The translations under genes were made by a program, and so were the position numbers. A stretch of DNA of 64,000 nucleotides from positions 1-64,000 of the forward strand of contig CAINGU010000083.1 in the NCBI GenBank assembly GCA_903848645.1, given 5' to 3'. The stretch's first letter is position 1. Each line of letters starts with the position of its first letter. The notes beneath the pieces were generated by a model, which did not search any database, was not told the DNA's origin, and worked only from the letters and a program-made list of their open reading frames with translations. This document shows positions 1 through 9,284 of the stretch, piece after piece. This DNA is from an uncultured cyanobacterium. Lineage in GTDB: Bacteria > Cyanobacteriota > Cyanobacteriia > Cyanobacteriales > Nostocaceae.

Positions 1-46
1 GAGACTTAGGACATAGGCGAAAGGATATTAATTATTCCCCTATTCC

Positions 47-217
47 CATTGGTGTCAACTTCAGGTAAAACCGACAACCCAACTGGGAATTAATTCCCAG
101 TCTGATAGCAAAAGTCATCTCAAGATGACTAAGTAAGGAAACCAAAAATTATTTAGTAAACTTTAGTTTACTTTAGCTATTAGCCCGGAACTTAAGTTCC
201 GGGCGGGTATGGAAGCC
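47..217. repeat. Dispersed inverted-repeat element, partial copy
   Basis: This stretch contains three successive hairpins: AGTCATCTcaAGATGACT near 113-130, a TAGTAAACT/AGTTTACTTTAG pair near 154-175, and GCCCGGAACTTAAGTTCCGGGC at 183-204. The same order of blocks, starting with CATTGGTGTCAACT and ending in GGGCGGGT.TGGAAGC, occurs at 49448-49613, so it is a dispersed family. The second copy is bounded by matching terminal inverted repeats; this one lacks a recognisable right end. It lies just upstream of the MscS gene. Confidence 0.7.
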
Positions 218-242
218 TTCAATCACACAAGGAGGTATTTTA

Positions 243-1838
243 GTGATACTTCGATTTTTAGCGGTAGCAGGGACAATGGTAATTACCATCGGTTCTGTCA
301 CCAAAGCCACAGCCCAAATTTCTCCTTTACCTTTGCTGCCAACTCCTAGTAGTTTGAGCAATAAGGTAGATGATAAAATGACATCAGGCTGGATTTATTT
401 AGATGGTCGTCCTTTATTTAGCATCACGGCATCAAAAACCAATTTTCCCGAACGTTTTCAAAACATTCAACAGAATTTACAGGATATTACCCATAATTAC
501 TTACGGACATCTGCAACAGAACTTAAAGTGCAGAACCGCACAGTCAAAGGATTACCGACTATTTTTGTTAATGACCAATACCTGATGAGTATTACTTATG
601 AAGATGCTGGACAGGCAAACCCGTTAACATTAGCAAACCAAATTAGTGATGGGTTGCAACAACACCTCCAACAAGCCAAACAAGAACGACAAACACAGTT
701 TTTAGTCCAGCAAGGTGAAATTGCTGCTGTGGGGACACTGGCAATGATCATCATCAGTTGGGGTGTCAAACGTTGGCAAAAGCGTTTAAGTAAGAATGTA
801 GTCAAACCTATCCCGTCTATTTCCACAGATACTCAACCAATCACCAAACTATTAAATCAACAACACCAGCAGCATCTTCAAGAAGTCAAAACCAGACTAT
901 TTCAAATAGCACAAGCAGGAATTTGGGGAAGTGGTAGTTTAATTATTTTAGGACTATTTCCCTATACGCGAGCCTTACAAATTGGGATTCTCACCATTGC
1001 CCAAATTCCCATCAAGTTAACGATTGTCGCTGTGGGAACTTATGTAGCTGTGCGGTTTACCTATGCTTTAATAGATCATTTTACCTCAACGATAGTTAGT
1101 GGTGGGGCTTTATTAACCCCAGAAACATCGGAACGCTTGCAGTTGAGAATATCCACATTTTCCGGCGTAACTAAAAGTATCACTACGATTATTTTTGTTG
1201 GTGCAGGTAGCTTACTAGCTTTGATATCTTTGGGGATAGATATCGTTCCGCTTTTAGCTGGTGCTGGTTTAGTGGGTGTGGCTATATCCCTCGCTTCCCA
1301 AAACTTAATCAAAGATGCAATTAACGGCTTTCTGATTATTTTTGAAGACCAATATGCCCTGGGTGATATGATTACTGTCGGCACTGTGGGCGGTTTGGTA
1401 GAAAAGTTGAATCTGCGAATGACTCAAGTTCGAGATTCGGAAGGACGCTTAATTACTATCCCCAATAGTGAAGTTAAGATTGTGGCTAACCTTTCTAGTC
1501 GCTGGTCACGGGCTGATTTAACTATCCCGGTTTCTTATCAAGCGGATGTAGATGAGGCTTTGAGGTTAATTGAAGATGTCGGTTTGGAGATGAGTCAAGA
1601 TCCCGAATGGAAACATCAAATTCTGGAAAAGCCTAATGTTTTGGGAGTAGAACATTTTAGCGATCGCGGTGTCATGATTCGGATTTTAATTAAAACCCAG
1701 CCTCTCAAGCAATGGGCTGTAGCGCGAGAATATCGTCGGCGGCTAAAAATCACCTTGGACGCAGCCGGAATTCATATTCCCGTACCCCAACAAGCGAATT
1801 GGATTAATGAAGCGCAGTTATTGAGTTCTCAGGACTGA
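243..1838 (+). CDS. MscS-family mechanosensitive channel
   Basis: A 531-residue membrane protein. The GTG start at 243 is supported by a strong AAGGAGG site at 229-235. The N-terminus is a signal-peptide-like hydrophobic segment (about residues 5-24), followed by a roughly 130-residue periplasmic-type region and several membrane helices between about 155 and 360. The last helix (GAGLVGVAISLASQNLIKD) is the Gly/Ala-rich pore helix of MscS, followed by the beta domain with FEDQYALGDMITVG and RDSEGRLITIPNSEV and an alpha/beta C-terminal domain. Members open under membrane tension and release solutes during hypo-osmotic shock. It is longer than E. coli MscS (286 residues) because of the N-terminal domain. 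No operon partner is visible. Confidence 0.88.
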   Translation: MILRFLAVAGTMVITIGSVTKATAQISPLPLLPTPSSLSNKVDDKMTSGWIYLDGRPLFSITASKTNFPERFQNIQQNLQDITHNYLRTSATELKVQNRTVKGLPTIFVNDQYLMSITYEDAGQANPLTLANQISDGLQQHLQQAKQERQTQFLVQQGEIAAVGTLAMIIISWGVKRWQKRLSKNVVKPIPSISTDTQPITKLLNQQHQQHLQEVKTRLFQIAQAGIWGSGSLIILGLFPYTRALQIGILTIAQIPIKLTIVAVGTYVAVRFTYALIDHFTSTIVSGGALLTPETSERLQLRISTFSGVTKSITTIIFVGAGSLLALISLGIDIVPLLAGAGLVGVAISLASQNLIKDAINGFLIIFEDQYALGDMITVGTVGGLVEKLNLRMTQVRDSEGRLITIPNSEVKIVANLSSRWSRADLTIPVSYQADVDEALRLIEDVGLEMSQDPEWKHQILEKPNVLGVEHFSDRGVMIRILIKTQPLKQWAVAREYRRRLKITLDAAGIHIPVPQQANWINEAQLLSSQD

Positions 1839-2073
1839 GTTTTCATTAAGTTCTTTTAGTCACATTACCTTCTTTCATCTCCGTCAAGAAAATCGTAGAG
1901 GCGTTTTATGGAACGTCTTTGCGTTTTTGTATGTTTATCTATAAAGTAGTTACTCTTGATTAAAGGCAATTTTTGATGATTCTCTTGCCATTTTAGTAAA
2001 TTTGTACTATACTATTAAAATAGTCTTCAAACCTGGAAAGACTTATGAAATAAGGATTTTAAGGACTACACCT

Positions 2074-2337
2074 ATGATGAAGCATTATATTCTCAATCTT
2101 AATCCAACCGCCAAGCATGAATGGGATCGTTGTATTATCCGTGATCCTTTAACTGCAAAACGTCCAGATATAGCTAAAATAATTTCTGAAGCTGTAGGTG
2201 CAGATACAGGTAGTTATTTAGTCAGTGTAAATATTGAAGTTACTGTATTGCAAGAAGCGCCAGCACCATCACCAGAACAGCTTTCTCTACCGTTTCCAGA
2301 AGTGTCTGTACCCACCCAATTGCGGGAAGCAGCATAG
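2074..2337 (+). CDS. Small conserved-looking protein of unknown function
   Basis: Reading from ATG 2074 (or the adjacent ATG 2077) gives about 87 residues; an AAGGA box at 2061-2065 supports this start. The frame is open further upstream to a TTG at 2002, but that extension has no ribosome-binding site. The product begins MMKHYILNLNPTAKHEWDR and ends in a Pro/Glu-rich tail. I recognise no domain and no catalytic motif. It stands alone between the channel gene and the convergent PATAN regulator. Confidence 0.5.
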   Translation: MMKHYILNLNPTAKHEWDRCIIRDPLTAKRPDIAKIISEAVGADTGSYLVSVNIEVTVLQEAPAPSPEQLSLPFPEVSVPTQLREAA

Positions 2338-2669
2338 AAGCTGCAAATTATCCGCTTTGATTAACTTTATCGTAGGTTGGGTTGACGCAAGGAAACCCAA
2401 CACCATATATACTTTAAATAAAGCGCAAAAATTAAAAACAGCACAAGCAGATTATATCTACAATAATAGCACAAAAAGTCAAGGGGTATTTATCAATCCT
2501 GTAATCACGTATTTCCGTTAACTTATTGACAACGTTCTCAATAATCTTGAGAATATAGTGAGTTATTCTCAATAAACATCAACTTTATCTTTTTTCTGAA
2601 AATATCTATTTAAAAAACTTATGTAATGGTAGCTGACTGGGCGCAGGCCCTGCGCCCCTACGTTCTGAA
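2338..2669. other. Intergenic region with two hairpin repeats
   Basis: No gene is supported here. It holds a GTTGGGTT/AACCCAAC stem (2376-2401, TAGGTTGGGTTGACGCAAGG type) and a compact GGGCGCAG-GCC-CTGCGCCC palindrome at 2639-2657. The second lies 13 bases beyond the stop of the reverse-strand PATAN gene and could act in its termination, although no clear T-run follows. A third, AT-rich stem around 2535-2573 (TTCTCAATAATCTTGAGAA) is weaker. Confidence 0.55.
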
Positions 2670-4034
2670 TTATGCTAAGTGCATAAAAATCATTTTCAGC
2701 AACTCAGCACGAGTAAAAGGTTTGGTTAAATATCCAGAAGCACCGACAAATCTAGCTTTTACCTTATCTATAATTCCCTTATTGCTAGTCACAAAAATGA
2801 TGGGAATATTTTTAAACATGGAATTATTGCGGATAATGCGACATAGTTCATAACCATCAATTCCTGCCATATTTAAATCAAGTAAAATTAGATCCGGCTT
2901 ATGTCTAATAATTGACATTACTGCTTTCACCGGTTCATTAATAGTCACCAAAGTAAAATTTTCATCTTCTAAATAACGGCTGATTTCCTTGAGAATTGTG
3001 GGACTATCATCTACAGAAATAATTTTGTAAGTTTTTTGTGTAGTTTTGGTATTTACTTTAATTTTTTCCGCTGCAACTGTTTCTGGTTGCAAATCCTCTG
3101 GAGGTAGATCAGAAATATCTGGTACTAGCTGCTGAACCGCTACATTCTCTGGAGAAATAATCGGAGTTTCTCTAGGAGTATCTGTGCTTGGTGCTACGTC
3201 TAAAACAAATAATTTACCCCGAACTAATTCTGTGCTATCTTCAGAAGATAGGAACGAATGTGGATAGGTTTTCGGTAATTTATCAAATGGGGGATCTGGT
3301 TCATGTAATACTATGGAACCTTTAACAATATAGGGGTATAAACTTAAAGCTAGTTGCAATTCATCCTGATTCATAATAATCGCTAGATGACGCAAACTAA
3401 AGCCCTTCATCCAATTGGTGATATTTTCCTGTAGTGGTGGTAGTCTTTTATCATAAAATTTGCTACTAACTAATAAATAGGGACGCTGATAGGGAGAAGA
3501 TATATATCTACCAAGATATCGCCAATTTTGTAACTGATTTTGGCATTCTTCTATAATAGAGTTGACATCTAATTTACAAATTATGGGAATATCATGGAGT
3601 GTTTCTGTTAATTCATAAGTACCTGTTTTAATGAGAATAAATGATTCAATTACTTCTTTGACTAATTCTTGAATGATTAATGCTGCTTGAGTAGGAAGAA
3701 TATGTTTTTCATTAATCAGCCAATTAATTGCTTCATATTCTGGAGGTTGATTAGGTAAATGATGATGATCTTCATTATCAAACATCAAGCGCATTTGTAC
3801 ACGGACTTCATTGTCTACTAGAGGAATTTGTTGATTGAGACGACGCATATGTCGTTCTAATCTATCAAAGGGTTCTACTGAATGAGTCGCATAGATGATT
3901 TTCCCTTGTTCTATATATATTACCCAAGATACAGAGTTACTAAATGCTTGCAAACAGGTAGTTTCCGAACAATTAGTTAATTGTCTTAATAAGCCCTGGG
4001 GAGATAGTTTGGTAAACGTGCCATTATTCTTCAT
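2670..4034 (-). CDS. PATAN-domain response regulator (PatA/PixG-like)
   Basis: A 454-residue protein. Residues 1 to about 240 match the PATAN (DUF4388) architecture, beginning GTFTKLSPQGLLRQL and including the WVIYIEQGKIIYATH strand. A Pro/Glu/Thr-rich linker (about 280-330) leads to a C-terminal receiver domain (335-454) with the acidic pair D342-D343, phosphoacceptor D386 in LILLDLNMAGIDGYEL, T416 and K438 (TKPF). There is no DNA-binding output domain. Family members include PatA of heterocyst patterning and PixG/PilG-type phototaxis regulators; here no CheA/CheW/MCP neighbours are present, so the partner is unknown. ATG start at 4034; it ends convergently with the small gene at 2074. Confidence 0.88.
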   Translation of the reverse strand: MKNNGTFTKLSPQGLLRQLTNCSETTCLQAFSNSVSWVIYIEQGKIIYATHSVEPFDRLERHMRRLNQQIPLVDNEVRVQMRLMFDNEDHHHLPNQPPEYEAINWLINEKHILPTQAALIIQELVKEVIESFILIKTGTYELTETLHDIPIICKLDVNSIIEECQNQLQNWRYLGRYISSPYQRPYLLVSSKFYDKRLPPLQENITNWMKGFSLRHLAIIMNQDELQLALSLYPYIVKGSIVLHEPDPPFDKLPKTYPHSFLSSEDSTELVRGKLFVLDVAPSTDTPRETPIISPENVAVQQLVPDISDLPPEDLQPETVAAEKIKVNTKTTQKTYKIISVDDSPTILKEISRYLEDENFTLVTINEPVKAVMSIIRHKPDLILLDLNMAGIDGYELCRIIRNNSMFKNIPIIFVTSNKGIIDKVKARFVGASGYLTKPFTRAELLKMIFMHLA

Positions 4035-4976
4035 AATTCTTACAATTTTTTTTGCGGATAGATCAACATACTATGGGAAAAGATTAAATATCAGGCTGGA
4101 ATATGATATCATCGAAAAAAATGGTCATAATCAGAGTTATTAAATTATGAATATCAATGACAAACATCTTCTGAAAATTATCCAACTTGAATGTAACAGT
4201 TTTTGTAGTTTTTTATTCTGATTCTTTACCATTTGTCTGTATAAAAATCCTCAGTTTATCATATTTTATCTGGAGAAACTCCATAGTAATAAGTAAGTGG
4301 GCGTTAAAAAATATAATATAAACCTAACCCCCCAACCCCCTTCCCTACCTCTCCCTAACCCTCTCCTAAGAGGAGAGGGAAGCGGAAAGACTTTTGTTAG
4401 CTGGAAGGGGGACTCAAAGCCTCTCCAGTATTAAGAGTTATTCCTTTTCCCTTTCCTTGTAGGAGAGGGTTAGGGAGAGGTAGGGGAGAGGTTTTATATT
4501 TAATTGTGCCAAGTTACTTACTAGCGAGGATGCTGAGATTTTATTGGTAATTTAAATTCATCAAATTTCATAGTAATATTCCTCCTTTGCTTGGATTTAA
4601 CAATGATGAATTTATTGACCTGAAGATAGACAAAATCCCACATAAAATCTTTAAAAATTTATGGAGGTAAATGTATATATTGATTATTACAGCAGATCAT
4701 AAGTCAATAGACTAGAGAATCTAAGTGAAAAAGCTAGGCATCCAGTCTGTTTTCCGCCTGAATTCTCTCATTTTAACTTTGGCTAAGTGCAATTATGGTA
4801 AACACTCTATAAATTACTACTGAGTAAGTAGTGATGGGGAATGGGAGAGATATTTGGCAAACCTGGCCTAAATCAATATCTTTACTGACAAACTAAAGTA
4901 TCTCCCGGAAAATACCATAATTTTAGTCATACTAGTGCCAGAAACTATATACTTTGAGTAAAAGGAAAATAAAGCT
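4035..4976. other. Long intergenic region carrying an inverted-repeat element
   Basis: About 940 bases without a supported gene. The frames open here are short and lack ribosome-binding sites. The main content is the inverted-repeat element at 4314-4500. The remainder is AT-rich and presumably includes promoters for the divergent PATAN and vWA genes; no confident promoter can be assigned. Confidence 0.6.
4314..4500. repeat. MITE-like element with long C/T-rich inverted arms
   Basis: The 26-base segment at 4343-4368 (starting CCCTACCTCTCCC) recurs perfectly inverted at 4460-4485. The outer ends, TATAAACCT and AGGTTTTATA, also pair. The spacer of about 90 bases contains an internal CTCTCCTAAGAGGAGAG palindrome at 4361-4377. 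No coding capacity. This is the AACCTAACCCCC.../CCTCTCC type of non-autonomous repeat seen in Nostocales genomes. Confidence 0.75.
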
Positions 4977-5681
4977 TTGGATTATAACATAACACAAAAC
5001 GTTATGATTGATACATTTAACCTTGATGAAGTTGTAGAATTTGCGGAAAATCCCGAACCCCGTTGTCCATGCGTGCTATTGCTAGATACATCTGGCTCGA
5101 TGCAAGGGGAACGAATCGAAGCTTTAAATCAAGGTTTACTGAGTTTAAAGGATGAACTGGTCAAAAATTCCTTAGCAGCCAGAAGAGTCGAAGTAGCAAT
5201 CGTGACCTTCGACAGTAGTGTCAATGTAGTGCAGGACTTTGTAACTGCTGATCAATTTAACCCTCCCATTCTCACAGCCCAGGGATTGACCATCATGGGT
5301 TCGGCAATTCATAAAGCATTAGATATTATTCAAGAGCGCAAATCCCAATACCGGAATAATGGTATTGCTTACTACCGTCCTTGGGTGTTCATGATTACCG
5401 ATGGTGAACCCCAAGGGGAACTAGATCATGTTGTTGAACAAGCAGCCCAAAGACTACAAGGAGATGAATCGAACAAGCGCGTCGCCTTCTTTACAGTAGG
5501 TGTAGATAATGCGAACATGAGCCGATTAAGTCAAATTGCTGTCAGGAGTCCGCTGAAACTTAAAGGCTTAAACTTTATTGAGATGTTTGTTTGGCTATCT
5601 GCGAGTATGTCAGCGGTATCTCATTCCAAGGTAAGTGATGAACAGGTAGCGCTACCGCCAATTGGTTGGGGATCTGTTTAA
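4977..5681 (+). CDS. vWA-domain protein, TerY-like
   Basis: A 234-residue von Willebrand factor A protein. It carries a complete MIDAS metal site: DTSGS at 37-41, a Thr in LTIMGSA near 105, and D142 in MITDGEPQ. The TTG start at 4977 has an AAAGGA box ten bases upstream; an in-frame ATG at 5004 (MIDTFNLDEVV) is the alternative. Its length and sequence style match TerY of the tellurium/stress-response systems. It heads a three-gene set with a PP2C-like phosphatase and a kinase downstream, the arrangement described as the TerY-phosphorylation triad. The vWA protein is thought to act as a scaffold or target for the kinase/phosphatase pair. Confidence 0.88.
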   Translation: MDYNITQNVMIDTFNLDEVVEFAENPEPRCPCVLLLDTSGSMQGERIEALNQGLLSLKDELVKNSLAARRVEVAIVTFDSSVNVVQDFVTADQFNPPILTAQGLTIMGSAIHKALDIIQERKSQYRNNGIAYYRPWVFMITDGEPQGELDHVVEQAAQRLQGDESNKRVAFFTVGVDNANMSRLSQIAVRSPLKLKGLNFIEMFVWLSASMSAVSHSKVSDEQVALPPIGWGSV

Positions 5682-5702
5682 TTATAGCAACGGATAAGGT
5701 AA

Positions 5703-5813
5703 CTAGTACCGCAGGGCGGAAGTCAACAGTCAAAAATCAAACATCAAAAGTAATATACAGTAGGCTTTTTAGCGATTGAAAATGGTTGCTTTATTTGCGC
5801 CGTGCTGTACTAG
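5703..5813. repeat. MITE-like element, CTAGTACxGCAGGGCG family, copy 1
   Basis: An element of 111 bases ending in imperfect terminal inverted repeats: CTAGTACCGCAGGGCGG on the left and CGCCGTGCTGTACTAG on the right. The interior shares GGCTTTTTAG...AATGGTT with a second copy at 42028-42142. No coding capacity. It separates the vWA and PP2C genes. Confidence 0.75.
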
Positions 5814-5854
5814 AGCATCCAGTAATAATTAAACGCCATCCACAATACAGGTTT

Positions 5855-5904
5855 ACTCCTGACTCCTGACTCCTAACTCCTGACTCCTGACTCCTGACTC
5901 CTGC
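5855..5904. repeat. Tandem 7-base repeat, GACTCCT
   Basis: About seven head-to-tail copies of ACTCCTG with one variant (ACTCCTA). Isolated CTGACTCCTGAATTCT strings of the same kind occur at 54077 and 56243. The repeat lies 54 bases upstream of the PP2C gene and may vary in copy number between strains. Confidence 0.8.
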
Positions 5905-5957
5905 TATAAAATTACAGCTTCATGTTCAAATTGAACTAGCTGTGGCAAAGAAAATAT

Positions 5958-6740
5958 ATGAATATATCAAAACAGATTTCTCAATGGCGCATAGTAGCCG
6001 CTTCTGTCTGTGGAACTAGCCACACAAAAAATCAGCAACTTTGTCAGGATGCTCATCATTGGCAACTATTAGCAAATAATGTGTTGGTGATAGCAGCAGC
6101 CGATGGCGCGGGTTCTGCTAAACTAGGAAAGGTGGGATCAATGATTGCTGTAGAAACGGCAATAGAACATCTTTCTCTCCAAGAGATTACCAATGATAAT
6201 CTTGCTAGTGATGATTTTTTGCGTTATCTGCTAAGTGATACCATGTTAGTAGCCCGCAAAGCCATAGAAACCGAGGCAGAAGCTTGTAACAATCAACCTC
6301 ATGATTTAGCAACTACCTTAATTCTGATGATTGCTACACCACAGGTTGTCGCTGTAGCTCAAATCGGAGATGGCTTGGCTGTAGCAAAGAATAAGATGGG
6401 CAATCTCATCGCCTTAACCATACCCAGCAATGGTGAATACATCAACGAAACCACTTTTTTGACATCTGCTCATGCCTTAGAGACAGCACAAATCAAATTA
6501 TGGCGGGAAGAGATAGTTAATGTCAGTGTTCTCACTGATGGACTACAAATGCTGGCATTGAATATGATTATTGGTGAACCCCACAAACCCTTCTTTCTTC
6601 CTTTGTTCGAGTTTGTCGCTAATGCTGAAGATAGAATATTAGCAAAAGAACAGTTGATCAAGTTTTTAAGCTCCGAGAGGATTAACCAGCGGACTGATGA
6701 TGATTTAACCCTAGTTATTGCTGCATTTAGCAACCCATGA
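5958..6740 (+). CDS. PP2C-like protein phosphatase of the TerY triad
   Basis: A 260-residue protein of the PP2C_2 type. The N-terminal CQDAHHW (D31) and AAADGAGSA (D49, G50) motifs supply metal ligands; QIGDGLAVA in the middle and DDDLTLVIAAF at the C-terminus complete the fold. It would dephosphorylate Ser/Thr residues using two metal ions. The ATG at 5958 has no strong ribosome-binding site. It lies between the TerY-like gene and the kinase gene, all on one strand, so these three probably work on the same targets. Confidence 0.86.
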   Translation: MNISKQISQWRIVAASVCGTSHTKNQQLCQDAHHWQLLANNVLVIAAADGAGSAKLGKVGSMIAVETAIEHLSLQEITNDNLASDDFLRYLLSDTMLVARKAIETEAEACNNQPHDLATTLILMIATPQVVAVAQIGDGLAVAKNKMGNLIALTIPSNGEYINETTFLTSAHALETAQIKLWREEIVNVSVLTDGLQMLALNMIIGEPHKPFFLPLFEFVANAEDRILAKEQLIKFLSSERINQRTDDDLTLVIAAFSNP

Positions 6741-6939
6741 GTTATAGTCATCAGTTATTAAAATAGCAGTGCAGTAATTCTCGAATATTTGCCAAAAGGG
6801 ATTTAAATCCTGCCGTTGACAAAGTGAACTCCTGATAGCACAGCGTGGACTAGGACTCCTAAGTCCTCACGCCAGCTAAAGCGATACTTATGATCACTGT
6901 TGACTGTTTTCAATCACCCCACATAACCTTAATTCTTCC
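6741..6939. other. Spacer with imperfect palindrome between phosphatase and kinase genes
   Basis: A 30-base imperfect palindrome at about 6844-6873 (GCGTGGACTAGGACTCC, then TAAGTCCTCACGC) can form a hairpin. It could attenuate read-through or be a small repeat remnant. Nothing else is recognisable. Confidence 0.45.
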
Positions 6940-9129
6940 ATGCAGGTACTACGTCGTCTTCCCAACCCAGAAATTCTCAACCTCTCTGTCAGTGTGGGAC
7001 ATGGTGGTGAAGCTTGTATCTATGCAGTGCCATCGGATGAAAATTTGGTAGCTAAAGTCTATCATAAACCAAGCATCTCTTATGCCCAAAAACTCCAGGC
7101 CATGCTTGTTAATCCCCCAGCAAATCCGACGGCAAATTTAGGGCATATTTCTATTGCTTGGCCACAGGAATTGTTAGAAGCGGCAGACGGTAGTGGTAAG
7201 ATTGTTGGCTTTGTGATGCCAAGAATTCGGGGAATGCGGCCAATTATGGATTTTTATAATCCAGGGATTCGCCGACAACATTGCCCATTATTCAATTATC
7301 ACTATTTATTACGGACTGCCCGCAATCTAGCGGCGGCTTTTGTGGCTTTACACGCCAGCCGATACTGTATTGGTGATGTGAATGAGTCGAATATCTTGGT
7401 TAGTGATACAGCCTTGGTAACGTTGGTAGATACAGATTCGTTCCAAGTTCCAGAACCATTAGAGAATGTGGTTTATCGTTGTTCTGTAGGTAAACCTGAA
7501 TATACTCCCCCAGAATTACAGAATAAAACGTTTGCTGACTATGACCGCGAAAGTTATCATGATTTATTTGGTTTAGGAGTGCTGATCTTCCAATTGTTAA
7601 TGGAAGGCACTCACCCATTTTCTGGGATATTTCAAGGTGGGATCGAACCTCCTCCCTATGAAGGCCGGATACTTTCTGGTCACTTTACCTATAGCCAAAA
7701 GAAACAAGTACCCTATCTGCCAACTCCTATTTCTCCAGCTTGGGAGCTACTTCATCCCAGCTTACAGGATTTATTTGTGCGTTGTTTTGAAGATGGTCAT
7801 TACAATCCCCAGTCACGCCCTAATGCTCAAACTTGGTTGTCAGCATTAACGGCGGTGGAAGAGAGTTTGGTGACTTGTGCTGCTAATCCTCAGCATCTAT
7901 ATCATGATCATTTGGATAAATGTCCTTGGTGTGAACGGACTAGACGATTAGGTGGCAGAGATCCGTTTCCTTCTTTAGCAGCGATCTCTTCTAAACAACA
8001 TCTCCAACCCCGCCGCAAATCTAAACGCCGCTATACTCCCCGGATTACTCAGCCAGGGGGATCGCCTGCTCCAGTATATCATTGGCAGCCAGGATCTAGT
8101 CAGCAGTTTTATCATATTCCCGCTGCCAAAAAGTTAAACTCGAAGCTATACGGTGTTATTTTCGGGGTGATGGGGTTGAGTATTTTGGGCTATTTGGATG
8201 TAATGATTAAATTTACCCGTCCCTTTGTTTCCCAAAATCCTTACACTCAACAAAGTTTGATCTCTCGTAGAGATAATCAAACTCCTGAGCCGACGAATCT
8301 CTCTTTTATGGATTACTATCAGCGCGGTGATACTGCTTATCAAGAGCAAGATTATCAACAAGCAGTGACCAACTTTACCCAAGCTTTGAAACTGAATCCT
8401 CAAGAAGTTAAAGCTTATGTCAATTTGGGTAATGCTCGCTATAATTTAAATGATTATGAAGGTGCATTAGCTAATTATAACCAAGCTTTGAAACTGAATC
8501 CTCAAGAAGTTAAAGCTTATGTAAATCGCGGTAATGCTTACTATATGCTGGCGGACTATAGTAGTGATCCTGATAAGGAATATAAACAAGCGATCGCAGA
8601 TTTTAATACTGCCATCAACATTGATAAAAATGATGCTGAGGCTTATATTAGAAGAGGTATTGTTAGATTTGAAATTACCAAATACATTAATAATTCTCTT
8701 CAAGAATACCAAAAATCAATTGCCGATTTTACTGAGGCGATTAAGATCAATTCTTCCAAAGTAGATGCTTACTTTCAACGTGGTCTTGTCCGTTATCAAC
8801 TTGCTCAATATAGCAGCAATTACGCAGCAGAATATAAACAAGCAATTGCCGATTTTACAGAAGCATTAAAAATTAATCCGCGCATGGCCAAAGTTTATCT
8901 CAAACGTGGTATGGCTTACTATGAACTAGCACAATATGGGGAAAATGGATCTGAGAAAAACCATATTCAAGCAGTTGCAGATTTACAAACAGCGGCAAAA
9001 GTCTCTCTGGAAAGAGATGATATGGATAATTATCAACAAGCTCTTAGTAGCATTTGTATTGTTGTAGCGAATAAATGTGATAATTTATTACCCCAACCCC
9101 AATCAACTCTCGTGGGACAAAATAACTGA
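6940..9129 (+). CDS. Atypical protein kinase with zinc motif, TM segment and TPR repeats
   Basis: A 729-residue protein, the third member of the TerY-like triad. Residues 1 to about 310 form a kinase-like domain with VGHGGEACIY as the glycine loop and K39 in VAKVYH. The catalytic loop is IGDVNESN (D146, N151) rather than HRDxKxxN, and VDTD (164-166) replaces DFG. A Cys/His cluster (HLYHDHLDKCPWCERT, about 325-340) suggests a small zinc knuckle. One membrane helix lies at about 405-425, followed by five to six TPR units (about 455-715) with NLGNARYNLNDYEGALANY-type signatures. The kinase therefore probably faces the cytosol and the TPRs the other side. Start ATG 6940; ribosome-binding site weak. 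Confidence 0.85.
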   Translation: MQVLRRLPNPEILNLSVSVGHGGEACIYAVPSDENLVAKVYHKPSISYAQKLQAMLVNPPANPTANLGHISIAWPQELLEAADGSGKIVGFVMPRIRGMRPIMDFYNPGIRRQHCPLFNYHYLLRTARNLAAAFVALHASRYCIGDVNESNILVSDTALVTLVDTDSFQVPEPLENVVYRCSVGKPEYTPPELQNKTFADYDRESYHDLFGLGVLIFQLLMEGTHPFSGIFQGGIEPPPYEGRILSGHFTYSQKKQVPYLPTPISPAWELLHPSLQDLFVRCFEDGHYNPQSRPNAQTWLSALTAVEESLVTCAANPQHLYHDHLDKCPWCERTRRLGGRDPFPSLAAISSKQHLQPRRKSKRRYTPRITQPGGSPAPVYHWQPGSSQQFYHIPAAKKLNSKLYGVIFGVMGLSILGYLDVMIKFTRPFVSQNPYTQQSLISRRDNQTPEPTNLSFMDYYQRGDTAYQEQDYQQAVTNFTQALKLNPQEVKAYVNLGNARYNLNDYEGALANYNQALKLNPQEVKAYVNRGNAYYMLADYSSDPDKEYKQAIADFNTAINIDKNDAEAYIRRGIVRFEITKYINNSLQEYQKSIADFTEAIKINSSKVDAYFQRGLVRYQLAQYSSNYAAEYKQAIADFTEALKINPRMAKVYLKRGMAYYELAQYGENGSEKNHIQAVADLQTAAKVSLERDDMDNYQQALSSICIVVANKCDNLLPQPQSTLVGQNN

Positions 9130-9163
9130 GGAGTCACCGAGTTACTGAGTATTTCAAAAGTTT

Positions 9164-9284
9164 CCGGCGACTGTAAGTCGCTACTACACAAACAAAGTCC
9201 GCCTGCGCGGATTAACTGAAAATTAAGGTTTTTAAACCCACGCAGGTGGGTTTCGTCTGTGTAGCCGCGACTTACAGTCGCCGG
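9164..9284. repeat. MITE-like long hairpin, CCGGCGACTGTAAGTCG family
   Basis: The left end CCGGCGACTGTAAGTCG (9164-9180) pairs perfectly with the right end at 9268-9284. Pairing continues inward with mismatches through CTACACA/TGTGTAG and CCGCCTGCGCGG versus CCCACGCAGGTGGG. Only a short AT-rich loop remains. No coding capacity. It lies just after the TPR kinase gene and before the polysaccharide island. Confidence 0.8.

Noticed and set aside
2626-2853. 75-residue plus-strand frame
   Set aside because: Lies antisense to the PATAN regulator and starts in a hairpin repeat; no ribosome-binding site.
5855-5904. CRISPR array
   Set aside because: The 7-base GACTCCT units have no spacers; no other array-like pattern exists in the window.
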